The notes below the pieces were generated by a model, which saw only the letters and a list, made by a program, of their open reading frames with translations, had not been told where the DNA came from and searched no databases. Below, piece by piece: positions 33,913-43,783 of a stretch of DNA of 64,000 nt. Where the stretch lies: contig OY754464.1 in the NCBI GenBank assembly GCA_963575645.1, positions 44,506,192 through 44,570,191 on the forward strand, in the 5' to 3' direction. The position numbers were made by a program, and so were the translations under genes. The DNA comes from Xanthostigma xanthostigma. Taxonomy: Eukaryota; Arthropoda; Insecta; Raphidioptera; Raphidiidae. Within the stretch, counting starts at the first letter, position 1; every line of letters starts with the position of its first letter.

Positions 33913-34906
33913 AAAAAATAAGAAGTTTAATTTTCTGAATTACTTATAGATTCCGAATCTGTTGAATCGGAAGCTGTGAATGGCTTTATATCTTTTACGT
34001 GTCATCTTCCTACATTAGCCCCATTCTCATCTTCTAACTCGTAGACGAGGTCAGACACAACTTTTACTACAGTAGCTTCTACGTATTTGGGTGCTAATTT
34101 CGCAGCATCAGTTGAAATCCACTAGACATGGTGTGATGACGCTTCCAAACTTTGTCTCCAACAGCATAAATATTTGCTGATTTTTTATTACGGTTGTAGG
34201 ATCGCATATTCTTTTCGTAAGCTTGCGTTATTTTTCGTTGGACTTCTGTAAAAATATCGGGAAGCTGTTCTAGTACTTCAGTGTGTAATTGCCGTACAAC
34301 ATCAGGATCCATATCATCTATATCATTAAGTCGGCCGTAATATTCGCCATTTGACGGCACGTAACGACCATAATTCCGGAATGTGGCTGCGAAACCCGTC
34401 GACTCGTTAACAGCTGTTCTCAAGGCAAATGCTATTTTTTGTATACCTTTGTCCCAAGAACGATGATCTGAACCTTCTAGGTATGAACGAATTACAGTTC
34501 CAATAGTTCTGTTGTAGCGTTCAACAAAGTTAGCCTGCGCATGATAACGAGCAGTATTCCAAATTTTGACGCCATATTGTTGGGCAAGATCTTTGATGGT
34601 ATTGTTGCAAAACTCTGTTCCATTATCACAAGTAATAAACTGAGGAACGCCAAACATTAAAAAAATTTCTTCCTCCAAAAATTTAGCAATGGCACTAGCA
34701 ACGGCTTTACGTAAAGGCCGTAGTAAAACGAACTTGGTGAACCAGTCCGTAGCGGCAAGTAAATAGGAGAAACCGTTAGAGAAGGAGGCAAATGACCAAT
34801 CATATCTATTGAAACGAGCTGCCAGGGATGAGAAATACGCTTTGGTTTTCCCATAAATCCTGGACGTCCAGTGGAAGAAACCTTCTGAGCAGCACATATG
34901 CGGCAA
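33913..34906 (-). pseudogene. Gypsy A integrase core and C-terminal domain, broken
   Basis: The main open part (34094-34906) carries the catalytic core of a Ty3/gypsy integrase, which joins element cDNA to the host chromosome. Visible motifs are AATDWFTKFVLLRPL with the first Asp, TCDNGTEFCN with the second, and ARYHAQANFVERYNRTIGT with the third acidic residue. The C-terminal region continues with NIYAVGDKVWKRHH. Beyond 34094, after a frame change, a frame reading KYVEATVVKVVSDLVYELED continues to about 33913 with a stop in place of an expected Trp. The core and the zinc-binding domain upstream are in different frames. Confidence 0.85.
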
Positions 34907-35040
34907 CGAAGCACATAACGTTTAATGTCACCACGCATTTTAGGCCAATAGTACGTTTCACACACACGATTGATTGTCTTAAATATTCCCAGATGACCAG
35001 CCATTGGCTCATCGTGGCAATGTTGAATCACATCTGTACG
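34657..35040 (-). pseudogene. Gypsy A integrase N-terminal zinc-binding domain
   Basis: The frame includes HCHDEPMAGHLGIFKTI and YYWPKMRGDIKRYVLRCRIC, the H-H-C-C zinc-binding domain of retroviral-type integrases. It ends in another frame from the catalytic core, showing a frameshift between about 34760 and 34900. Upstream, a stop near 35041 and a further frame change separate it from RNase H. Confidence 0.8.
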
Positions 35041-35201
35041 CTAACGTTTTGGTACCACTACTTTCCACTCGGGACCAGCACGAAGACCGATTGCATTGGG
35101 AACATATTTATGAAGATGTCCTTCCACAACATCTCAGGAAAGTTTTCAGATATGGTAGCAATAAATTGTAACATACGCTGGTACCAGCTGTCCTCAACGC
35201 A

Positions 35202-36089
35202 TTAGTCGTCATTCACTTGTAAAAAACATGAACTGAGAGGAGCTCGAAATAAAGCATCAGGAACAATATTAAGTTGAACTTTACGGTGTTCGATATCCAT
35301 TTCGTATTGTTGTAGTTTTACCGACCATCTGGCAAGACGACCAACCGGATCTTTGAGTTTATGGAGCCACAATAGTGAATGGTGATCTGTGATCACTCGA
35401 AATCTGGTCCCATCAATGTAAGGTCTAAATTCATCAACACCAAAAAGAACCACTAAGCATTCTCTCTCAGTCACTGTAAAATTTCTTTCTGAAGCCGTCA
35501 ATGTACGACTCGCAAAAGCAATTGAAACTGCTAATCCTTGATCATTTTCTTGGGTGAGAACACACCCTAAACCAACGTCCGATGCGTCACACTGGATACT
35601 AAAGATTTTATTAAAGTTTGGACCTGCTAATATTGGTGCAGAAATTAATGCTTGTTTTATTTTAATAATTGCTTCTTCCGCTTCCGATGTCCACTTAATA
35701 CTTTGAAATCTCTTTCGACCTTTAATTAGACTCGTGATTGGTGCAGTGAGTGAAGAAAAATGCGGTATGAACCGTCGATACCAGGATGTCATACCTATAA
35801 AGCGTTTTAACTGAGTGGTATTCTCAGGCCGAGGATATTCGAGCATTGCGGATACCTTTTCAGGATTAGTTCTCAAACCCTCGCGATCCACTAAAAAACC
35901 TAGATATTTAAGTGCCGGCAAGCAAAATTCACACTTTTTCAAATTGATGGTTTGATTCGCAGCCAATAAACGTCGATACACTTCTTCTAATATTTCAATA
36001 TGTTTCTCGAAAGTTGGTGTCGCTATAATGATATCGTCAAGATATACAAAAACGAACGGATCAAGTTCCGGACCAAGTACAGCATCCAT
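35202..36089 (-). pseudogene. Gypsy A reverse transcriptase C-terminal half and RNase H
   Basis: A long open stretch of 295 codons starts inside the RT palm. FVYLDDIIIATPTFEKH contains the catalytic YLDD box. LKYLGFLVDREGLRTNPEKV and IGMTSWYRRFIPHFSSL are typical of the gypsy RT thumb and connection. RNase H follows with QCDASDVGLGCVL, TERECLVVLFGVDEF and ITDHHSLLWLH, giving the D-E-D catalytic residues. It is separated from the RT N-terminal part by a stop at about 36095. The enzyme would copy genomic RNA to cDNA inside virus-like particles. Confidence 0.9.
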
Positions 36090-36182
36090 AAGGCGTTGTT
36101 GCGTTTATGGAGCATTGCTAAGACCAAACGGCATAACAATTAATTCATAGAGTCCTTTTCCTGGGACAACAAAAGCAGTTTT

Positions 36183-36860
36183 TTACCGTGACAGGTCATC
36201 TAACGGTATTTGCCAGATAACTGATTTTAAATCAACACTGGACAAAAACTGAGCTCTAGACAATTGATTAAGAATGTGGTCTATTCGTGGAAGTGGGTAC
36301 GCATCCTTCTTCGTAACTTCATTTAGACGCCGTCCGTCAAAACAAAAACGATATTCACCATCTGACTTCTTGACGAGCAGTACTGGAGATGTCCATGGGC
36401 TAGATGATTTTTGAACTATTCCTAGCTCAAGCATTTTAGCTAATTCATCATATAAATGCTTTAACATAAATGGTGACAGGTGGTATTGTAGCTGTTTAAT
36501 AGGCTTAGCCCCCTCAGTATCAATGGAATGAACTATTTTACTGGTCCTTCCCAATCGAGTACCATCCATCCATGAAAGTGTCTCAAAATTTTTAATCATA
36601 GCATCTAATTGTTTGCTTTGAGCAGCATTTAAATCTTGACGACTCTTCACGCCATGACTGCAAACATTGAATTTCGACAAATTGCAGGCAACCTCCGGAA
36701 TTCGAATATTTTTATCCCCTACTAGATATGAATTATTACGGAAATCTATGACGATCCTGAATTGTTTACAAAAATCGCTTCCCAAAATGAGAGACTGACA
36801 TAAAGATGGCACTACATGAACTTTCACTAATCTTAGATTGTTATCAATACTAATAGGCAA
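36183..36860 (-). pseudogene. Gypsy A protease tail and reverse transcriptase N-terminal half
   Basis: Its first part (CQSLILGSDFCKQF) is the C-terminal end of the aspartic protease, with the conserved ILG-D motif. The second part is the RT fingers: SSPWTSPVLLVKKSDGEYRF, DGRRLNEVTKKDAYPLPRID and QFLSSVDLKSVIWQIPL, the last with the first catalytic Asp of the RT. A stop follows DDLSR at 36183; the frame then continues with KTAFVVPGKGLYEL and MPFGLSNAP to another stop. These two stops alone prevent a functional RT. Confidence 0.9.
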
Positions 36861-37020
36861 CCAGACAAATCCAACAATAGATTGAGCTGCTCCATCAGCG
36901 GTGACAAGAGAGCTGTCAGTTGAATTATGAATCGGTAGAGAAAACGTTTTAATTATATTTTTCCCAAAACTGACAAATTAGCGCCGGAATCTATTAAAGC
37001 AACTACACTCATATGGAAAA
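36861..37020 (-). pseudogene. Gypsy A aspartic protease active site, frameshifted
   Basis: A minus-strand frame near 37010 reads VVALIDSGANLSVLGK, where DSGA is the protease catalytic motif. It hits a stop after a frameshift, and the remaining protease sequence is in the frame of the next block. The protease would process the Gag-Pol polyprotein. Confidence 0.75.
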
Positions 37021-37162
37021 TTGAAACAGAAATATGCGGACGATTATCATTAGGGCGCGAGAAAAATATAGGGTTTACCTGAGCTTTTCCAACGCAAAAT
37101 TCAGAAACATGTTGCAACCATTATTGCCAACCTGTTGAATCAAACGGTAGTTCGAACAGGCC

Positions 37163-37328
37163 TTAGGTGGACGAGAAGAGTGACGACCTATGAACTCTCT
37201 CCATTTCCGTTTCCCGAACAACGCGGACATTTCGAACGAATAACATTAGGTTTACCGCATCCAAAGCAATAATTCGTTGTTTTCGGTTTTGAGCAATTGA
37301 AACGAAGATGTCCCTCTTCTTGACAATT
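37163..37328 (-). pseudogene. Gypsy A nucleocapsid zinc knuckles
   Basis: The frame includes NCQEEGHLRFNC and YCFGCGKP...SKC, two CCHC-type knuckles that bind the genomic RNA. In the first knuckle the residue after the first Cys is a stop codon (TGA). The block follows the capsid-like frame directly but in another frame. Confidence 0.75.
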
Positions 37329-37817
37329 TCAACATTTTACATTAGATGAACTGGTATTCGAAGTGTTAGAAACATTATGTAGTACTGATACATTTTTCTT
37401 TCGACACAAGTCCGTCCAATTTTCTGAAACTAACGTCGGTTCCAAAATTACTAAAATTTCAATTAAATCTGAAACAGAAGAAATATTTCGAAGTGCCAAA
37501 TGTGGGCGATTACAAGGCAAAATATTACGTTCGAGAACGCAAAGTTTTTCGCCGTCCGATGGGGAGTCAGGCAACTGAGCAAACAAATTTTGTATAATCG
37601 AAACAAATATGATGACTTTTTCACCAGGCTGCTGAAATCGAGCATAAATTTGTCGAAGAATCACTTGGTAGTAATCTGGAGGTAAGAAATGATCTTTAAG
37701 TGCTTTAACAAGAGAATCCCAATCATCGAACTTATTTTCACGCATCGACCGGTACCACAATAAAGCATTACCACAAAATAATTCAACAGCCGAATCAAAT
37801 AACGAATGTTTAGACAC
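37329..37817 (-). pseudogene. Gypsy A gag, capsid-like middle part
   Basis: An open stretch of 162 codons with FCGNALLWYRSMRENKFDDW, DHFLPPDYYQVIL and FQQPGEKVIIFVSIIQNLFA. This Trp-Tyr-Arg and F.PPDYY pattern is the retrotransposon Gag (capsid) domain. The protein assembles the particle that carries the RNA. It joins the preceding gag block in the same frame through a TGA stop at about 37818-37820. It lies between the N-terminal gag block and the zinc knuckles, as in an intact element. Confidence 0.8.
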
Positions 37818-37820
37818 ATG

Positions 37821-38419
37821 TCAAGCTCGGCGAAGTTCTTTAATTCGTTGCAAAAATTCACTGACTGGACTGATACCATCAAATGTAATTCCCCGTTCAA
37901 ATATTTTTAAAGTATTATCAACTCTAGACGAAACACTGTTATTAAGTTGAGTTGTAGTATTAATAATTGCATTATTTACAACGTTACCAAACTTTTCAGG
38001 TGGAATTTCACCCACTTTTTCCGGGAACGTGTCTTCTATAGCTAGTACAGATATTAATCTATCATTCTTAAACGCAATCACAGCATCATCGTCCAACTGA
38101 ATCCTGGAGAGGCGTCCTTTGACATGGTTAAGGCGGCTTCGTATTTGACAGAAAGTTTCATCCATGTAATTTCCAGAAAATACTCCTAACAATCTGTCAA
38201 TGGATGTAATACTGGAATCGATTTCTGCACCGTCCGTTTCTCTATCAAACGCTTCAATACAATATCTAACTTCTGTGCTATTCAAATCAGAAGATAAAAG
38301 TCGTTTTAAAGATTTTCGACGTTTAGATCTTCCGAAGCTATAAATCCTCTAATCAAAAGCTCATAATTGATTTCAAACGTACGTAAATGCTCAACGTCAA
38401 TTTTATATGAAATATCCAT
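37821..38419 (-). pseudogene. Gypsy A gag, N-terminal part
   Basis: An ATG at 38419-38417, about 165 bp downstream of the PBS, opens a frame beginning MDISYKIDVEHLRTFEINYE. A frameshift near 38315 moves the reading to the longer frame (37821-38285), which has SSITSIDRLLGVFSGNYM and ends at a TGA stop. I chose the 38419 ATG because it lies at the expected distance from the PBS. I recognise no specific domain in this N-terminal block; it is assigned by position. Confidence 0.65.
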
Positions 38420-38584
38420 TTTCGGATACTACAAAATTGATACCTAATAAGTAATAATAACAAAATTAAGCATAAACTATAAAGGTAGACGAATTAAATG
38501 TATCAAAAAATGCACGTTAATAATAATTAGTCAAAATTAGAAAATGTTACCGAACACAAACCACAACTGCACGATAACAATTAG

Positions 38585-38602
38585 GCCCCACGTTGGGCGC
38601 CA
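38585..38602 (-). other. Primer binding site of gypsy A
   Basis: The minus strand reads TGGCGCCCAACGTGGGGC, a sequence type used as a tRNA primer binding site by several insect gypsy elements. It begins four bases after the apparent LTR end, as expected. Confidence 0.85.
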
Positions 38603-38606
38603 AATT

Positions 38607-38900
38607 TGTATGACGATTCCTTCAGAAAACGTCATGCGCGGCGGCTGAAATCAGTCGTAGAGAGGGTCGAATTGTTTCGCAGGGAAACGGGAAGGGAGAA
38701 AGGGGAGTTTAAAAAAACAATTCCGGGGTGGACGATAAAGGGGTATGCGAATTGTTTTGCAGTGAAACGGGAAGGGGAAAAGGGGAGTTTTAAAAAAACA
38801 ATTCCGGGGTGAACGATAAAGGGGTATGCGAATTGTTTCGCAGTGAAACGGAAAGGGAGGGGGAGTTCCTAAAATAACAAATTTTGAGATGAATAATTTG
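38607..38900 (-). repeat. Upstream (5') LTR end of gypsy A with tandem repeats
   Basis: The plus strand starts TGTATGACGATTCC, shared with the other LTR at 30891. From 38668 there is a tandem repeat of 80-81 bp (units at about 38668, 38748 and 38829, each with AATTGTTTCGCAG and CAATTCCGGGGTG). It is absent from the other LTR, so the two LTRs differ structurally. I could not find the outer LTR boundary (a TGTAACGG start on the minus strand). Confidence 0.65.
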
Positions 38901-39034
38901 TGTGATACAGAATTTCTTATTCCGTAAATAGTTAATTGTTTGAATAAAACTGCGTTTTCTAAAAAAAAAAATGTATATTTTAATTGTAGGAGTCTCAAAG
39001 TGAAAAAGTAAAAACAAAAAACATTCCGGTTTTA

Positions 39035-40655
39035 TTGGCACGCGGTCTAGATTTAAAAGAACTTTTGCTTATAAAATTATTTCGTAAAATCATTTTTTAA
39101 AGTAGTACGGGCACCTAATGAAAATTTTCAAAATTCAAAAATTTCGTAAAAAGTAAAAATTTTCTTGTACTGTTGGCACGCGGTCTAGATAAAGAACTTT
39201 TGCTTATAAAATTATTTTGTAAAATAATTTTTTAAAGTAGTAGGGGCACCTGATGAAAATTTTCAAAATTCAAAAATTTCGTAAAAAATAAAAATTTTCT
39301 TATTGTACTGTTGGCACGCGGTCTAGATAAAGAATTTTTGCCTATAAAATTATTTTGTAAAATAATTTTTTAAAGTTGTACGGGCACTTATTTTAAATTT
39401 TCAAAATTCAAAAATTTCGCTAAAAGTAAAAATTTTCTTGTAGCTTAAGCAACGAATAATTCTAGATGGAAAAGTCGAAAGCAGAACATTTGACTTAGGA
39501 ACTGTGTTTGGACTAGTTAGGAGATAAACATACTAAAAGTCCTTACCCCTCCGAGGTACGCCCGAAGGGGGGGAGCACAAAGAAGGTCCCGTTTTTTGGT
39601 ATTTTCCTTTCATCTCGAAAACGGTACGTCGTACGAAATTTTGTTGGAATACATAATGAAAGCTGATAAAATTCTCTACAACTTTAGCTTTCACACTTTT
39701 TATCTATCTCCAATCTTTGCCTAGCTATGAGCTCCGAAAAATGGTCGATTTTCAAAAATGTGTTAAATTCTCTGTAGCACATTGTAACAATACGAATTTG
39801 TCAAAATCATTTCGTATCGCTCATCCACACTATTAAAAACACCCACACACTATTAAAAAATAAAATTTTTGACTTTTGAAAATTTACAATAAGTGCCCGT
39901 ACAACTTTAAAAAATGATTTTACAAAATGTTTTTATAAGCAAAATTTTTTTATCTAGACCGCGTGCCAAAAGTAGAACAACAAAATTTTGACTTTTTACG
40001 AAATTTTTGAATTTTGAAAATTTTCATTAGGTGCTCGTAACACTTTAAAAAATAATTTTATAAGCAAAAGTTCTTTATCTAGACCGCGTTCCAACAGCAC
40101 AACAACAAAATTTTGACTTTTTACGAAATTTTTGATTTTTGAAAATTTTCATTAGGTGCCCGTACTACTTTAAAAATTGATTTTACAAAATAAATTTATA
40201 AGCAAAAGCTCTTTATCTAGACCGCGTGCCAACTGTACAATAACAAAATTTTGACTTTTTACGAAATTTTTGAGAATTCAAGTGCCCGTAATATTTTAAA
40301 AAATGATTTTACAAAATAATTTTATTAGCAAAATATTTTATAAAATAACTTTTTAAGTAAAAAATCATTTCACAAAATAATAGTAAAAGTTCTTTATCTA
40401 ACCCGCGTGCCAACGGTACAACAAGCAAATTTAGACTTTTCTCGAAATTTTCGAATTTTAATATTTTATGAAATGCCCCTTCTACTGTAAAAAATAATTC
40501 TACAATCTAACTTTATAAACAAAAGTTTTTTATCTAGGCCGCATGCTAACGAAACACTTAAAATAAGTTAACTTTTATAAAAATTTTAAAATAGTAAATT
40601 TTGATTTTTTTTTTGTTAATTTTATTTTTTGTTGTTGTACCGTTGGCACGCGCAA
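39035..40655. mobile_element. Foldback-type element made of tandem subrepeats
   Basis: Plus-oriented subunits begin TTGGCACGCGGTCTAGAT at 39035, 39173 and 39311 (138-bp period). On the other side, complementary subunits show ACCGCGTGCCAA-like boxes at 39957, 40083, 40221, 40401 and 40538, with a last plus-oriented box at 40642. The centre (39440-39850) is unrelated. Long inverted arms built from short direct repeats are the hallmark of Drosophila FB-like elements. No ORF. Confidence 0.8.
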
Positions 40656-40732
40656 ATGTACTACATTTTTTCCTAATACATTTTATTAATTGAAGTTAGT
40701 GCTTGGCTTGTACGAGATTTTGAATAATTGAA

Positions 40733-40891
40733 AGTGTGAACTTAGCACAGCATTTTTTATTTTGGATTTTTTATGGCTTAAATTTACGGTACATTTTTTA
40801 AAACTTAGTAAGTACGCTAGGACAATTTGGCGTGCTACAAGTACACTTATTTTTTTTTTAATTTTCCAACTTTGCTGTGCTAAGTTCACAC
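40733..40891. mobile_element. Small MITE with 19-bp inverted ends
   Basis: GTGTGAACTTAGCACAGCA (40733) and its exact complement ending at 40891 enclose about 120 bp. No target duplication seen. Confidence 0.65.
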
Positions 40892-41425
40892 GGCCCTATA
40901 GACTACACCGGATATATCCGCACGCTTCGTATTGCGTTATACTATGAATTAATTATACAAGTGATAATCTTTTGGTGTGCAAAACCGCTTTTAGGATGTT
41001 CATATCATTTTTTTAATGTGGAAATAATTTATTTAGTGTTCAAACATTTTTTTTTGGTGTTACCAGTATCAATTTTAGTGTGGGTTGTACCAAATTTGGT
41101 GTAAGGTAAAATACCAGTTGGAAATAAACTCGGTTTGCGCTGTTCCCAGGTTTGATTTAGGAAAATGATATTTTGGGATAATTTTGTTAGTTCCAATGAT
41201 AAAACATTAGCCAATGGGACCGAAAAAAAACATACTTAGTGGCTTATAAATCGGTCAATTTTTAACTCAAAATATGTTTCAACCCATCATTTTTAAGGAC
41301 ATTTTATCTACTTTTTTTCTATAAAGCAATGCCTATACCGATCACTGACGCAAAAAAAGTTATAGGCAAAAAGCAAAAAAACAATAACGAACAATCGCAG
41401 TTTTCGCTTTTTTCTTCTTTGTGTT

Positions 41426-41652
41426 TCAACCAAAGAGATATTATACTAGAGTACGCGAGTGAGCCATGAAAGTGTCTGCTATTAAGAGAGAGAAAAGTTC
41501 CTTATCTCCATGGTAACTAATGATACAAAACAATGCTGATTTGAGTAAGCATATATAATGATACGGAACGTTTGCAGCGTTCTCTCTCTCTTTCACTTAT
41601 GGCAAGCATACCCGCTAGCGTACTCTAGTACTTATATCTCTATGGTTTCAAC
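41426..41652. mobile_element. Small MITE
   Basis: CAACCAAAGAGATATTATAC and ACTAGAGTACGC at the left are matched by the complement (GCGTACTCTAGTACTTATAT, ATGGTTTCAAC) at the right. About 35-bp imperfect arms. Confidence 0.6.
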
Positions 41653-42186
41653 AGTTTTGACATAAAAAATGATATAGTGAAAAAACTGAAAAGGGTGCAT
41701 TTACAACCCTACCTCCAATTTCCACCCTCTAATTTAATAGCACTCCGCGATTTTTTCTTCTTTAATGGCCCATTGACCGATTCCTGCAATAAAAATACGT
41801 GAACGTCTTAATTCCTTATTGCCCTGTTTTTTAGGACATTATCAATAGCCTAATAGATAATGCTTTGAATCAGAATTTGAAACCATGATATTGTCATCGT
41901 TCATCAAAAGAAGATTACTTTGTTTATGAAATAACAAGAGAAATGAGTGATTCATTTTCTGAGTGCTCTTATATTATGAAATAGGATGAATTGATTTGTT
42001 ATGAGTTCCATATAAATGAATATGACAAATCTGTATAACAGAATCAAACATAACTTTATTCATGTGGATTACAAAGTTAGAATTCTAACCTGTAGTTTTT
42101 GTTTAAATGGTACAGAAATTAACTAATAAAAAAACATATGGAAAGTTCTAATTAATTATTCATTATTAACGTCCAATTATTAAATT
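41653..42186. other. Unassigned
   Basis: No supported feature. Confidence 0.4.
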
Positions 42187-42232
42187 ATAGGATTTTTTCG
42201 GGTATGTGGACAAATTTAACACGTTAAATGAT
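42187..42232 (-). mobile_element. PLE tail fragment, inverted
   Basis: GGTATGTGGACAAATTTAAC with CACGTTAAATGATT is the reverse complement of the PLE tail at 50486-50530. It abuts the truncated minus-strand gypsy copy at 42233. Confidence 0.65.
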
Positions 42233-42370
42233 TGCCATTTTGCCATTAAACGCTATTTTAACATTAATTTCACCAACAATATGAGGTGTGCTATTATCAA
42301 AATATTTTTAAAAAATCGACTACTTTCATGAATATTACTTAAATAATTTTTATATTGACTTTAGCCAATT
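42233..42370 (-). pseudogene. Gypsy B' protease fragment (minus-strand copy)
   Basis: The reverse complement of 42238-42355 matches the plus-strand protease region at about 43580-43700 (AATAGCACACCTCATATTGT, GGTGAAATTAATGTTAAAAT). It is in line with the minus-strand gag but with an internal deletion that removed the second zinc knuckle and the protease active site. Confidence 0.75.
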
Positions 42371-42379
42371 GTAATATAT

Positions 42380-43290
42380 TCGCCCCTTGCCAATATATTT
42401 ATAGTTACGGAAATCATGATTAATCCTCACCACAAGCATTACAGGTTTTTTTTCTGCTGCTGTTGCGCATCTCCTTGCTGTTGATTAAATTGCCTTGATT
42501 GTTGTTTCTGGGTATCAATACTTGCTTTTGATTGTTGTCCCCTGTGTTGACTCATTTTATTTACTTCCGCATTGTTTGTTGAAGACAAAAGCGATAATGA
42601 CGCTTCTTTTTTTAACGCCAATTCCAGAATAACTGCTAGTGAAGATCTATAATCCTCTTCAAAAATTCTATCCAAAATTTTTCCTTCTCGCATTCCCGTA
42701 ATAAACTGATCCTTTATCCGGCTTTCAAGATTTTGTTCAAACTCGCAATTAATAGAGCCTTTCTTTACGCGAGCACACCATTGACTTATGGTTTCGCTTG
42801 AATTTTGTCGTAACTGATAAAACTGTTTACGTTCTTTATAAACCGACACACGCGGTGAATAATGCTTTTTTAGAATTTCGCACAACTCTTCATATGTTTT
42901 ACACTGAGGAAGTACTGGACTACACAAATCACGTAATGTTTTGTAAACTTCAGGTCCAATCGCCGTGATTAAAACTGAAACTTTTCTTTGCTCATCAACG
43001 AAATTAGCACTAAAATATTGTTCAAGTCGTTCACTATATATATTCCAGTCAGAATTCACCTTGAACTCTTCTAAATTGCCAATACTGCCGCCAACACTAA
43101 CGACTTTAGCATTCGTCTCTGCACTGCTTTGTTGCGAAGAAAACATGCTTCCAAGAACAAAACTTCCATCAGCATTTTTAATAAATTCTAACTCTGTCTT
43201 TGAAATATAAGTTCCATAAGACGTTGGTGTTAAAACAAATTCTTCTGTATTGGCCATTATTAATTCGACGTACAAAAACGTGTTATTCAC
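42380..43290 (-). pseudogene. Gypsy B' gag (minus-strand copy)
   Basis: A 283-codon frame (42439-43290) reads the retrotransposon Gag domain: NLEEFKVNSDWNIYSERLEQ, VSVLITAIGPEVYKTLRDL, YSPRVSVYKERKQFYQLRQ and ETISQWCARVKKGSINCEF. It ends in a Gln-rich linker. A one-base frame change just past the end reveals the first zinc knuckle (TCNACGED, then NHDFRN) at about 42390-42437, with a Tyr where the last Cys is expected. The internal ATG reading MANTEEFVLTP (about 43257) may be the true start. A leader-like TTGGCGACGAGGTGAAAGG lies upstream at about 43300-43318. Confidence 0.85.
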
Positions 43291-43312
43291 TTTTTTAACC
43301 TTTCACCTCGTC

Positions 43313-43783
43313 GCCAATTGAAAATGTAAAATTTGTAATAAAGTTGGTCATTTAGCAAAAGTTTGTAGAAACAATAAGTCACAAAAAGCTAGTACAAATA
43401 ATGTTATTCAAGATATTAATCAAAATGAGTTAAATTATTTTGAAATTTATAATAATGTAGAAAGTTCAAAGGCAAAAGTTCCGCCTATTGACATTTTAGT
43501 TAAAATAGATGATAATATTGAATTTCCTATGGAGGTGGATAGTGGAGCGGAAATTTCAGTTGTTCCGTTTGATGCTTATAAAAAGTATTTAAGTAAATTT
43601 AATATTCATGAAAGTAATCGATTTTTTAAATATTTTGATAATAGCACACCTCATATTGTTGGTGAAATTAATGTTAAAATAGCGTTTAAAGGCAAAAGCG
43701 TATATCATGATTTAATTATTACAAACGAAAATAACAGAAAAAGTCTTTTCGGAAGAGATCTAATGACAATTTTTGGTATATTT
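43313..43783 (+). pseudogene. Gypsy B zinc knuckle and aspartic protease
   Basis: The frame starts near 43323 with CKICNKVGHLAKVCRNN, a perfect CCHC knuckle. It continues into the protease with MEVDSGAEISVVPFDAY (catalytic DSGA at about 43535-43549) and SLFGRDLMTIFGI, the second conserved protease motif. It is cut at 43783 by an LTR-like insertion, and the frame continues at 45534 (IAGIDNINEKT). The first knuckle and the rest of gag are absent from this strand; they occur instead on the minus strand to the left. The junction near 43313 carries GCCAATTG, also present at 42364. Confidence 0.85.

Noticed and set aside
34828..35205. 125-residue plus-strand frame opposite the gypsy A integrase
   Set aside because: It is antisense to a recognised integrase zinc domain and has no family motif of its own.
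42364..43320. Simple inversion of gag between two GCCAATTG sites
   Set aside because: The minus strand also carries a protease segment that is present on the plus strand, so two partial copies exist and a plain inversion does not explain it.
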